The notes below the pieces were generated by a model, which saw only the letters and a program-made list of their open reading frames with translations, searched no databases and was not told the DNA's origin. Positions 17,184 through 25,866 of a stretch of 64,000 nucleotides of DNA are shown here, piece after piece (the stretch's first letter is position 1; each line of letters begins with the position of its first letter). The DNA is from Malaciobacter mytili LMG 24559 (GTDB taxonomy: Bacteria > Campylobacterota > Campylobacteria > Campylobacterales > Arcobacteraceae). A program made the translations under genes and the position numbers. The DNA lies in assembly GCF_003346775.1 (NCBI RefSeq), contig NZ_CP031220.1:62001-126000 (forward strand). The letters run 5' to 3'.

Positions 17184-19520
17184 TTAATATGCGAATATAT
17201 ACAAGAATCCTTTTTTATTTAATTCAGTTTTTTTAGGGAAAATTCTTATATATCCATCTTTTTTATTATTTAAGCCATATAAATAAGTATTAATATTAGA
17301 ATCAATGTCTCCATTATCATTCTTTAGTGTTTTAGGGTACATTGATGAGGTAATATTATCATATATAGGTTGTATCTCATTATTATTTACTAAAGTAAAT
17401 AAATTCTCATATGTTAATTTATTCGGACTATATAAAACATATTCAGTATATTTTCCAACAACTTCACCCGTTCCATCATATGCCCCCGTATAAAATTTTG
17501 TTTCATATGGACCAACTACAATTTTCTTTCTTATAATTCCAGGTAATTTGTCGTAGAATGTTTTTATGTCATTTATTATTTTAATTCTCATAAATGGTTT
17601 GTCTAAAATAATTTCTGAAAAATTAAAATACTCTGCAGCTTGATTTTTATCAAGTAAAACCCAACTTGTTCCTGAAAAAGTTTTATATTCCCATTTAGCT
17701 TCTGGACTTATACTTTCAGTATAAACACCATCAGAAAAAATATTTGTTGCATAGTTTTCTATTATTGCGAAAGGCTTAAAAAAATCATTATCTTTTGATG
17801 TTCTTAAATACATTATTTTATTTTTCATTTTTTTCTTATTACCATTAATATCAATAATAGTTCTTTCTACAACAGTATCTATAATGTTATAAAAATAGAA
17901 ACTTCCATTTTCAACATCATTTGATTTTGGCTTTAATAACCAATTTAAAGTTCTTATAGGAAATCCAAAACTTGAATATTCAATACCATAAGAGTATGCA
18001 TTACTACTTTCTGTGTTTTCTCCTATATTTAGAATAGTTGATTTGTAATTATTATTCATTAACATGTATAAATAACCTTCGTCTTTCCATTCTTCTTTCT
18101 TTATCGTTTCATAATCTAAATCAGTTCTCAATAAAGGTCTTGGTCTGTTTACACCTTGTACTTGTGCAGAATTAATTACTGTATTTGTAACCTCTAATCT
18201 TGCATTAAATACATTTTCATTAACTATTTTTGCACCTGAAACTCTTAAATCTCTGCATAAATCTTGATTCTTTTTACATTCTTCTTGACCTTCAATGCAC
18301 CCTTCTCTAAAATCTTGTAATAGATTAGTATCTGTAATTGTAGAATCTAACACACAAGAAAATTGTTGTCTACAAATTGCTTGACAAGAGCTTAATTCTG
18401 AATATGTACCGTCTCTATTATCACCAACTATTCCATAGTCAGCACATATTTCAACAGTTTTTGTACCTGTGTTAAATTTCATAATATTACCACTAGGGCA
18501 TTTACTTGCATAACCACTTGGTAATAATCCTGATATATCTTGTAAATCTAAACATACAAATTTTGTATCAATTTTATAAACTGCTTTTATATTTTTAATA
18601 ATTACATTTGTATCAGTATTACTTCTTTTTATAATAAATTCTATTTTATCAACTGGTCTATTAATACTAATTTTTTCAACCATTTTTCCCATTCCAAATC
18701 TCTGTTCAGCAAAAACTGGAATTTCATCTTCAAAATCATAAGTATTTAGTGTTAATTGAGTACTTATCTCATTATCATCTAATTTAGAATCATCTTTTTT
18801 TGTTATTTCTAATTCGTATGATATATAGTCTAATATAACATCTGAACTAATTTCTTTGCTTGATGTAAAGTCTAGTACTTCTTGTGTTGAAAGGTTAACC
18901 TCATCCATTGTTATTGTAGTAATTTTTGGTGTATTATTTAAACTTAAACATGGAACACTTTCATAGCAATTTTCTTCGCAATTGGCTTTTGCTTCTAATC
19001 CTGATGATGATATAGTCTTTGAAACAGTTAAACCGTTTCTAGGACACTTGTATCTAACTGGAATATCTCTTGCAATATAACACTTAATTGTATTTGATAA
19101 ATTTAAATTAGCGTTGCTATTTGCACCAGTTGAATTTGCAATTAATCCATCTTGTTCTTCTTGCGTGAAAAATTTTGCTTGTTCATTATTCTCTAAACTA
19201 CTTCCCATCATTAAATTAGGATTGTTAGAATAAGAACTTGTAGTGTCTGATCCACCAAATAAACTTCTTGCATTAAATATTGCATTTTTACCTGTATTTG
19301 TAGTTTCAAGATTTGTTTTCCAATCTGAAGCGTTCCAATTTTCTACTTTTTCGTCATTAGTACCTTCTTCGTATGTTTTAGTTTCAATAACTTTTGTTTT
19401 GTCTAGTTGTAAATTTCTTCTTTGTTCAGCAGCTTTTTCTTCTTCTGTTTTTTCTTGACTTACCTCACTGTAAGCAAATAGATTAATCATTAGTAAAAAA
19501 ATTAAAAAAAATCTATACAT
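17184..19520 (-). CDS. secreted Cys-containing transfer-region protein, 778 aa
   Basis: Signal peptide at 1-17. There is then a low-complexity acidic region (about 20-140) and Cys-bearing segments with CYIARDIPVRYKCP, EENCYESVPC and a cluster of six Cys around residues 385-430, followed by a beta-rich C-terminal half without Cys. It starts four bases after trbC, so it is translated with the core tra genes. Its size, secretion and Cys pattern resemble TraN-type outer-membrane proteins, but the C-terminal TraN signature is missing. It may be a second mating-pair or surface-exclusion component. Family not recognised. Confidence 0.5.
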   Translation of the reverse strand: MYRFFLIFLLMINLFAYSEVSQEKTEEEKAAEQRRNLQLDKTKVIETKTYEEGTNDEKVENWNASDWKTNLETTNTGKNAIFNARSLFGGSDTTSSYSNNPNLMMGSSLENNEQAKFFTQEEQDGLIANSTGANSNANLNLSNTIKCYIARDIPVRYKCPRNGLTVSKTISSSGLEAKANCEENCYESVPCLSLNNTPKITTITMDEVNLSTQEVLDFTSSKEISSDVILDYISYELEITKKDDSKLDDNEISTQLTLNTYDFEDEIPVFAEQRFGMGKMVEKISINRPVDKIEFIIKRSNTDTNVIIKNIKAVYKIDTKFVCLDLQDISGLLPSGYASKCPSGNIMKFNTGTKTVEICADYGIVGDNRDGTYSELSSCQAICRQQFSCVLDSTITDTNLLQDFREGCIEGQEECKKNQDLCRDLRVSGAKIVNENVFNARLEVTNTVINSAQVQGVNRPRPLLRTDLDYETIKKEEWKDEGYLYMLMNNNYKSTILNIGENTESSNAYSYGIEYSSFGFPIRTLNWLLKPKSNDVENGSFYFYNIIDTVVERTIIDINGNKKKMKNKIMYLRTSKDNDFFKPFAIIENYATNIFSDGVYTESISPEAKWEYKTFSGTSWVLLDKNQAAEYFNFSEIILDKPFMRIKIINDIKTFYDKLPGIIRKKIVVGPYETKFYTGAYDGTGEVVGKYTEYVLYSPNKLTYENLFTLVNNNEIQPIYDNITSSMYPKTLKNDNGDIDSNINTYLYGLNNKKDGYIRIFPKKTELNKKGFLYIFAY

Positions 19521-19523
19521 TAC

Positions 19524-20528
19524 CTATTCCTTTTTACCACTAAGTAAAGCAGTATAATATTTATCATAGTTTTTATCTTTATTAGAAACTGTTTTAAGAA
19601 ATTCAGTTAGAGTAATATTTCCCCTTAATAAAAATTCATTTTTACACTCTTTATATCTAAAATCTTCATTATCACAATAAGTCAATAAATATGCAGGAAC
19701 TACTTTTAAATTTAAACTTTCAAAAACTAAAGGGTGTACATGAAACTTAGTAGATGGAGATTGAAAACCATACTCTTTTAATTCTGTTAAATATCTGTAC
19801 ATACCTTTTGGAGTAAATTCACTTATTACTTTTAGTTCACCATTACTATTTACTTTTAAATCAATATTAATAGTTTTATTTTTGCCATAAATATCAATAA
19901 TAGTAAATGTATCAATTAATTTTGTATTAGTTACTAAATTTTTGATATTATTTACTTTATAAGTATAATTTCCATCTGTAAATATTTTAAGAACCCCATA
20001 CACACTTTTATAAGTCATATCTTTAAATATTTTAGTATTAATATTGCCATCTTTAAAATCAGTATAATCATCAGGGTAATTAATTAAGAATATCTTTGAT
20101 TGTGTATTTGGGAAATGACTTTTAAGTACTTCAAACTCTACACTATATTTTTTAAGACTTGCATAACTAGTATTTTGTGAAACCAAATAAATAATAGTAA
20201 ATGAATCTTTATCATCTAATTTTTGATTATAATCATTATACATAGTATTTATTTGATTTTTGATATTGGGAATATTGTCAAAATAATTTAAAGCTTCATT
20301 AAATTTTTGAAACTCTTGAGAGATTATTTCTCTTTTTGTTAAATCTTTATTTTGAAAATCTAATAATTCACTAATGTCAACTTTTTTCTTATTTTCTGAA
20401 TTTGTTTTTAAGTCATTAATGATAGTTTCATTTAATTTTAATTGCTTATTTAAATATTTATCATAATCACTTTTTGAATCTGCATATAAGAAAATTCCGA
20501 TAGTTAAAAGTAAAAAAAATTTAATCAT
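19524..20528 (-). CDS. trbC: TrbC, type-F pilin assembly protein
   Basis: 334 aa with a signal peptide (1-16). The N-terminal 110 residues are helical and charged. The C-terminal part has a thioredoxin-like fold with FHVHPLVFESLNLKVVPAYL, the cis-proline-type segment (VVPAYL) and RGNITLTEFL, which match the end of type-F TrbC proteins. TrbC acts in the periplasm with TraW in pilus assembly. The gene lies 9 bases after traU, in the usual order traW-traU-trbC. Confidence 0.75.
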   Translation of the reverse strand: MIKFFLLLTIGIFLYADSKSDYDKYLNKQLKLNETIINDLKTNSENKKKVDISELLDFQNKDLTKREIISQEFQKFNEALNYFDNIPNIKNQINTMYNDYNQKLDDKDSFTIIYLVSQNTSYASLKKYSVEFEVLKSHFPNTQSKIFLINYPDDYTDFKDGNINTKIFKDMTYKSVYGVLKIFTDGNYTYKVNNIKNLVTNTKLIDTFTIIDIYGKNKTINIDLKVNSNGELKVISEFTPKGMYRYLTELKEYGFQSPSTKFHVHPLVFESLNLKVVPAYLLTYCDNEDFRYKECKNEFLLRGNITLTEFLKTVSNKDKNYDKYYTALLSGKKE

Positions 20529-20537
20529 ATAAACACC

Positions 20538-21527
20538 TTAGTTAACTTTTTTTGTGAACATAGATTTGCATTTTGCAGCACCAATACAAGTATCTTTAAT
20601 AACCCATAGCCAAGAAGCAGTATCATCTTCAGAAGTTGGCTTGTTTTTAAAATTAGTCCACATAAAAGCAACTTTACCTGTTACAGTCGCATCCCATACA
20701 GTTGGATATGCTAAGTTATATGCATTTGCACTTTTAACTGCAATTGGGAAATATTTTGCACCACAAGTTGCATTTGGTATTTTTTCAACTGGTGAGAATT
20801 GAAAAGGAGCTTTTGAAGTTAATGCAAGTAATCCCCCATAATGTAAATCATCAACCATTCCTAAAGCTTGTGCATGTGAAGCTAAAATTGGTTCTTCAAC
20901 TTTTCCTCCACCATATGCAGTATTATTACCTGTTGAACCTGCACATCCTGCACACCAATGTAAGCTATTTATATTTTTATTAAAATATGTAGCAATACAA
21001 TCTGCTGAACAAGCAAGTGCTGCAATTGGATTGTTATACCATATTTTAGAGAATGGACCTTTAGAGCCTTGTGTAAATAAAGCCATAACATCATTAGTTT
21101 GTGAAGGAATTACCTCAGACCAATATAAAAAAGAAAAACTAGACATTCTTTCAAAACATACTGCATCTTGAACAAAATTTAATAACCCTAAAGGTGCAAA
21201 AGCGATAAAGTGTCCATATCTTCTATAACCATTGTCTGCTCTTGATGTACCTTGCTTTCTTGTTATACTTTTATCAAACTTTTTACCAATTGCCACAATA
21301 TTCCAAGGTGTATTTGTAAACTCAAGCATTGCAACTGGCTCTGCAATCGTTGCTTTAAGTCCTGCTGATTTAATATCTGCATCATTTGTACAACTACATA
21401 AGTCAATTGAAAATGAAGTTTTATCACCCATAAAGTGCCAATCAATATTACTCATAAATTTTAAAATAGGAGCTTCTGCATAAACTGAATTAATCAAAAC
21501 TCCCAAAAATATAATATATTTAATCAC
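20538..21527 (-). CDS. traU: TraU, DNA transfer protein
   Basis: 329 aa, close to the family length, with signal peptide 1-17. It shows the dense Cys and Trp pattern of TraU: DLCSCTND near residue 42, RYGHFIAFAPLG, YWSEVIP, CSADCIA, HWCAGCAGSTGN and CGAKYFP. About ten Cys are expected to form disulphides in the periplasm, in line with the DsbC-like gene upstream. In F, TraU is needed for DNA transfer rather than for pilus formation. Its start overlaps the end of traW by four bases. Confidence 0.9.
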   Translation of the reverse strand: MIKYIIFLGVLINSVYAEAPILKFMSNIDWHFMGDKTSFSIDLCSCTNDADIKSAGLKATIAEPVAMLEFTNTPWNIVAIGKKFDKSITRKQGTSRADNGYRRYGHFIAFAPLGLLNFVQDAVCFERMSSFSFLYWSEVIPSQTNDVMALFTQGSKGPFSKIWYNNPIAALACSADCIATYFNKNINSLHWCAGCAGSTGNNTAYGGGKVEEPILASHAQALGMVDDLHYGGLLALTSKAPFQFSPVEKIPNATCGAKYFPIAVKSANAYNLAYPTVWDATVTGKVAFMWTNFKNKPTSEDDTASWLWVIKDTCIGAAKCKSMFTKKVN

Positions 21528-22135
21528 TTTTGTTCCTTTTCAATTAATTCTTCAGGATTGTATTCATTTATTATAAACTTATTATCTCTTTGTGTTACAA
21601 TTGTTGGTAAACATTGTATATTAAATGATTTGATTTCAAAATCTTCTCTTGCAATTTGAACATTATCTGTCTCTTCAACAAGCTTATTAATATCACCCTT
21701 CGCAATTAATGTAAGAATACTTGTATTACCAAATGCATTTGGTAATAACCTTTGAATTTCATCATCATAATCTATAAAAAGAATGTGGTAAGGAAAAATA
21801 ATACTGAAAGTATCTAATATATTATATGTACCTTTTGTATATAATACTCTATTTTCTATTGGTACAACAATATCTTCTTTTAATGTAATTAGTGGTGTAA
21901 ATTCTCTTACTTTTGTCTCTTTACATGTAGGTAAGTTACTTTTTAATTTTAGAGATTCTTTTCTTGCATTTAATAAATCTTTTTCTAATTTCAGTTTGTC
22001 TAATTTATTGTACTTTTCTGTTAATACATCCATTAAAGTTTTACCCTCAATTGGTTCTACTTCACCTATTATTCCCAAGTCTTCAAATGAATAAAGATTT
22101 AATACTAATATGAATAAAAATATTAATTTTTTCAT
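21524..22135 (-). CDS. traW: TraW, pilus assembly protein
   Basis: 203 aa from the ATG at 22135, whose ATGA overlaps the upstream stop. A longer reading to 22159 adds eight basic residues before a normal signal peptide and is unlikely. The mature N-terminus reads FEDLGIIGEVEPI, the conserved opening of TraW. The C-terminal half is a thioredoxin-like fold without a CXXC motif. TraW works with TrbC in the periplasm for F-pilus assembly. The next gene, traU, overlaps by four bases. Confidence 0.85.
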   Translation of the reverse strand: MKKLIFLFILVLNLYSFEDLGIIGEVEPIEGKTLMDVLTEKYNKLDKLKLEKDLLNARKESLKLKSNLPTCKETKVREFTPLITLKEDIVVPIENRVLYTKGTYNILDTFSIIFPYHILFIDYDDEIQRLLPNAFGNTSILTLIAKGDINKLVEETDNVQIAREDFEIKSFNIQCLPTIVTQRDNKFIINEYNPEELIEKEQK

Positions 22136-22719
22136 TCTATATTTCTTTTTAAATACCAAATTTTAGATTCAACAATTTGTCTTTGCCATCCTTTTTGACA
22201 AGCATTTTTAAGACCTTCTTCATAAATTGATAATGCTTTTTTAAAATCTTTTGAACTTCCTAAACCTTTTTCAAATATTGCTGCATAATTTAAATATGAA
22301 TTACACATGTTCTTTTCTTTTTGATACAAAATATCTGCAAATAAAATATAATCTTGCAATTTTAAATTTAGACCAATGAAAGAATTTATTATATATAGTC
22401 CATAGTAGGCTGATATAGGATTTTTGTACTCTAATGCACTATTTCTAAAGTTGATATAACTTCCTGCCCAATTTGGAGCATTAAATGTAGTATTTTTTAA
22501 CTCTCCTGAATGAACATCTTTATATTTTGACGGATATTTTTTTATTGTTAAAATATCTTCTAATGCTTTTTTATAATGTTCATCTTTTTTAAGTATCTCT
22601 TTTGTCTCTATAGATACCTTTCCTCCAAGTTTTAAATAATTTGATAATAAAGGATCAGATACATCTGCATTTAAACTTAGTATAAAAAATGTTAATCCTA
22701 GTATTATTTTTAACATCAT
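22132..22719 (-). CDS. secreted Sel1/TPR-like protein, 195 aa
   Basis: Signal peptide at 1-18. The mature protein is helical with at least one Sel1-type unit near the C-terminus (YAAIFEKGLGSSKDFKKALS). Two adjacent ATGs are possible starts, at 22719 and 22716, with AAGGAG in front; the first overlaps the stop of the c-di-GMP enzyme gene (ATGA). The gene is tightly coupled to both neighbours and likely encodes a periplasmic scaffold for the transfer apparatus. It is not one of the standard F genes. Confidence 0.55.
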   Translation of the reverse strand: MMLKIILGLTFFILSLNADVSDPLLSNYLKLGGKVSIETKEILKKDEHYKKALEDILTIKKYPSKYKDVHSGELKNTTFNAPNWAGSYINFRNSALEYKNPISAYYGLYIINSFIGLNLKLQDYILFADILYQKEKNMCNSYLNYAAIFEKGLGSSKDFKKALSIYEEGLKNACQKGWQRQIVESKIWYLKRNIE

Positions 22720-23954
22720 GTTCTCCTTTTTATTTTATTTAGTGGTTGTGCTTCACCAAAATAGTGACCTTGTGAATAATCAACACCTATTTTTTTAACT
22801 AATTGATATATTTCTTCTGTTTCAACAAATTCTGCAATTGTTTCTATATTTAGTTTTTTACAAAAATCTACAATTGATTTAACTATTTCATAATTTTTAT
22901 TATTTATATGACAATCTTTGATAAAATGTCCATCAATTTTTAAATATTGTGTATCTATATTTGATATATGAGATAAATTTGAATATTCAGTCCCAAAATC
23001 ATCTAATGAAATTGAAGAACCTTTATTAAAAACTTGTTTAATAAATGTGTTTAACAAATCGTAATCTTTAATACTTCCACTTTCTGTAATCTCCAAAATT
23101 ATATTGTGCGAATTTTCATAACTCTCTAATTCTTTTATTATCTTATTTGCTATGTCTTTGTTGAAGATATCTTCTGTTGAAATATTAATTGATACTTTTT
23201 CTTCTCTATCTGAAAAATCTTCAAATACAGCTTTTATCATGTCTAGTGTGATTTTATTATATAGCTTTGTTCTTTTTGCAAGTTCTATAAAATGTATGGG
23301 ACTAATTATCTCTTCATTATAAGATAATCTTGCAAGTGCTTCGTATTTAACTATTTTTTTATCACTATTTCTTATTATTGGTTGATAATATGCAATAATT
23401 TTTCCTAATCTTATTGCCTCTTTATATTTATTTATTTGAAGATTTAAATTTATTGCTTTATTTCTTAACTCTTCAAATCTAATTTTGTATATCTCAAAAT
23501 ATGAATTATTTTTTCTTGCAACTTTAAAAGCAATTTGTGCTTTTGTTAATAAATCTCTTTCTCCGTAAGATACTGATGAAGTTAGAGATATAAAAATTTG
23601 TTCTTCTAATTTATCAGTTTTAATTCCTTTTACTATCAATTCTTCTGTAAAATTTTTAATTCTTAAAATTAGTCTTTCAAAATTATCTTTTGTATAATCA
23701 AATAAAACAACAAATTCATCGTTTCCAATCCTATATATATTATTTATACTAAATGTATCTTTTAAATTAAAAGCAATACTTAGAAGTACAATGTTGCCAA
23801 TTTCTTCTCCATATATACAATTTATTTCACTAAAATTATCAATATTTAGAAAAAATAAGATTCTATCTTTTCCATTTGCTAAATCTTTAAGTAAACAACT
23901 TCTATTTTTTAAAAGTGTTACATCATCTATATATTTTATTTCTATTGGCTTCAT
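22716..23954 (-). CDS. GGDEF/EAL protein: degenerate cyclase, intact c-di-GMP phosphodiesterase
   Basis: 412 aa, cytosolic, with no membrane segment or sensor domain. The GGDEF domain (about 1-150) has GNDEF at 77-81 in place of GG(D/E)EF, so cyclase activity is doubtful. The EAL domain (about 175-405) keeps every catalytic and metal residue: E205 (EAL), N257, E288 and E291 in LEITE, D318-D319 in DDFG, K339, D341, E375 and E378, and Q395 in QGHYF. It should hydrolyse c-di-GMP, the second messenger that controls motility and surface attachment. It lies inside the tra operon between an SH3 protein gene and a TPR gene, with coupled overlaps, so it is expressed with the mating apparatus. The TraC ATPase also carries a degenerate EAL domain. 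Confidence 0.85.
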   Translation of the reverse strand: MKPIEIKYIDDVTLLKNRSCLLKDLANGKDRILFFLNIDNFSEINCIYGEEIGNIVLLSIAFNLKDTFSINNIYRIGNDEFVVLFDYTKDNFERLILRIKNFTEELIVKGIKTDKLEEQIFISLTSSVSYGERDLLTKAQIAFKVARKNNSYFEIYKIRFEELRNKAINLNLQINKYKEAIRLGKIIAYYQPIIRNSDKKIVKYEALARLSYNEEIISPIHFIELAKRTKLYNKITLDMIKAVFEDFSDREEKVSINISTEDIFNKDIANKIIKELESYENSHNIILEITESGSIKDYDLLNTFIKQVFNKGSSISLDDFGTEYSNLSHISNIDTQYLKIDGHFIKDCHINNKNYEIVKSIVDFCKKLNIETIAEFVETEEIYQLVKKIGVDYSQGHYFGEAQPLNKIKRRT

Positions 23955-23967
23955 TGTATTTCCTATT

Positions 23968-24540
23968 TTACTTTATGTAATATCCATATTTAGTGATAAA
24001 CCAATGTTCTTTTAATTCAACATCATATACAACTATTTCTGTCCCTTTAGGCAACATTTGATATATGTATTTTTTATCATATTTGGGTTCTTTTCTTAAA
24101 TACTTGTCTTCAGTAAGTGTCAATACTTTAAATTTGTTATCATCTAACTCTTCAACAATTTTTTTTGAAATAAATAAATTCCATTCAGTTTTTATCCAAT
24201 CACTATCGTATTCAATACCTTTAAAGATACTCCCCATTTTTATAAAACCTGCAGTTGCAGATTTTAAATTCGGTTCAGTTCTTAATCGCCCATGCCAACT
24301 TTTAAGAATATACTCTTTTTTTGAAGATACAATTTCGTTCTTTTTTTGCTTGTTAATAACTTTATTGTTCTCTAGCTCTTTTACTTTATTTTCTAAGCTA
24401 TTTACTTGATTAATTAAGTTTAAAATTGCATTGTCATATACTTCAATTATTTTTGTCTCAGGTAATGCTTCTTTTTCAGATGCATTACAATTAACAAATA
24501 TACCTATAAAAATAAATATTGCAAGTATCTTTTTACTCAT
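23968..24540 (-). CDS. periplasmic SH3-like protein with coiled coil
   Basis: 190 aa. A signal peptide (1-20) is followed by a short coiled coil (about 40-66) and two SH3b-like units (about 75-125 and 130-190) with patterns such as LRTEPN and LRKEPK, each followed by a hydrophobic strand. Bacterial SH3 domains of this kind often bind peptidoglycan or proteins in the envelope, so it may help to seat the transfer channel in the cell wall. It lies between the dsbC-like gene and the c-di-GMP enzyme gene. This is not a known F-transfer component. Confidence 0.6.
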   Translation of the reverse strand: MSKKILAIFIFIGIFVNCNASEKEALPETKIIEVYDNAILNLINQVNSLENKVKELENNKVINKQKKNEIVSSKKEYILKSWHGRLRTEPNLKSATAGFIKMGSIFKGIEYDSDWIKTEWNLFISKKIVEELDDNKFKVLTLTEDKYLRKEPKYDKKYIYQMLPKGTEIVVYDVELKEHWFITKYGYYIK

Positions 24541-24550
24541 AACTACTCTC

Positions 24551-25855
24551 TTATAGTTTATTTGGGCTATCTATAATCTTCCCATCTTTTGAAATAATTA
24601 CAGGCGTACTATTTACATATGTCTCATCTATTAACTTCATATATGCATTAATTGCATTTTTATCAAGTGTTTCAATTTTTGGTAAATTATCAATTCTTTT
24701 ACCATTCATAATTGCTTCAAATTCAACTGCTCTTTTTTTCATATCATTAATTGAGTGAAGATAAATTAATTCTGCAAGTGCTAAATTTGGATTACCTGTA
24801 TTCATTAAAACAAAGTTTAACTCATATTTTGACTTTAAATAGTCAATAAACTTCTTGTTTTTAAACTGCTCTACGCAATGAGGACATTTTGTGCTAGAAA
24901 ATATATATAATTTTTCTGCACCCTCTTTCCCTAATTTAATCGTTTTCCCCAATTTTTCAATTTTTTTAATCGCATCCATATTTACCATTGGATGTTTACT
25001 AAAAATCTCATTTGGATTATTTATCTTATTACCTTCCATATCATAAAGTGTTGGAGTACCTGATATTTCAAAATCATCTGTAATATTTCTTATTGAAGAA
25101 TTTAACATATTGTCAATCTTTACATTATCTTTTGTTTGTGTTATCTTTGATGCACAATATTTTTTGATTTCATCATTTGTTGCTAATTTCAAATTATAAG
25201 CTTTATTAATTGCATCTACATATTTTAAAGCTAATTGGCTCATTCTTTGATTATCAAGTGCTATAAGTATATTTTTATATAAATCATTACTATACTTATC
25301 TACTTCTTTTATAATCTCATCTAATTGCATATTCATTAATTTTGATGAATACTCTGCTCTTCTCTCTTTTGGTTGATTTAAAATAGCTTTACTCATTGGC
25401 ACAGCTGCTAAATGAAATGATAGTGGAAAGAAATATGTATATATTGTAAAATTCTCTTTAGCAGCTTTTGAAGATAATTTTTCATCTAACATTCTACAAT
25501 AAGGACACTCAGGATCCGTAAATAAAATATATTCATTTGGCCCATTGCCAATTTTAAATAAAGCATTTTCTTTGTATTTTTTTGTATCAATATCAAACTT
25601 GATTTCTTTAAAATCCTTTAAATTAAAACCTCTACCAACAATTAACATATTTTTATCAGTATATAAATTCAATTTTCTACCATTTTGTTTACCTTCTAAT
25701 AAAAACCATTTATCATCTAGCTTTTTTGCTTGTTTTAAATAGATACCACTTTTTTTTATCATTTCAATACTTTTAAATTGTTCTAAATCCACTCTTTGCT
25801 CATTTGCAAAAAGTGAAGATGCTAATAATGTAGTAATTAATAATGTCTTTTTCAT
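24551..25855 (-). CDS. dsbC: DsbC-like disulphide isomerase with two thioredoxin domains
   Basis: 434 aa, about twice the size of DsbC. Signal peptide at 1-17. There is a short N-terminal dimerisation-like region (20-95) and a first thioredoxin fold with CPYC at 117-120 and cis-Pro in SGTP (268). A second thioredoxin fold has CPHC at 324-327 and cis-Pro in NSTP (418). DsbC isomerases repair wrong disulphides in the periplasm. F plasmids carry trbB/dsbC-type genes for their Cys-rich Tra proteins. A tandem version fits a system with unusually many Cys-rich secreted proteins (TraU, TraN and the 749- and 778-aa proteins). Confidence 0.75.
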   Translation of the reverse strand: MKKTLLITTLLASSLFANEQRVDLEQFKSIEMIKKSGIYLKQAKKLDDKWFLLEGKQNGRKLNLYTDKNMLIVGRGFNLKDFKEIKFDIDTKKYKENALFKIGNGPNEYILFTDPECPYCRMLDEKLSSKAAKENFTIYTYFFPLSFHLAAVPMSKAILNQPKERRAEYSSKLMNMQLDEIIKEVDKYSNDLYKNILIALDNQRMSQLALKYVDAINKAYNLKLATNDEIKKYCASKITQTKDNVKIDNMLNSSIRNITDDFEISGTPTLYDMEGNKINNPNEIFSKHPMVNMDAIKKIEKLGKTIKLGKEGAEKLYIFSSTKCPHCVEQFKNKKFIDYLKSKYELNFVLMNTGNPNLALAELIYLHSINDMKKRAVEFEAIMNGKRIDNLPKIETLDKNAINAYMKLIDETYVNSTPVIISKDGKIIDSPNKL

Positions 25856-25866
25856 TTTTATCCTTT

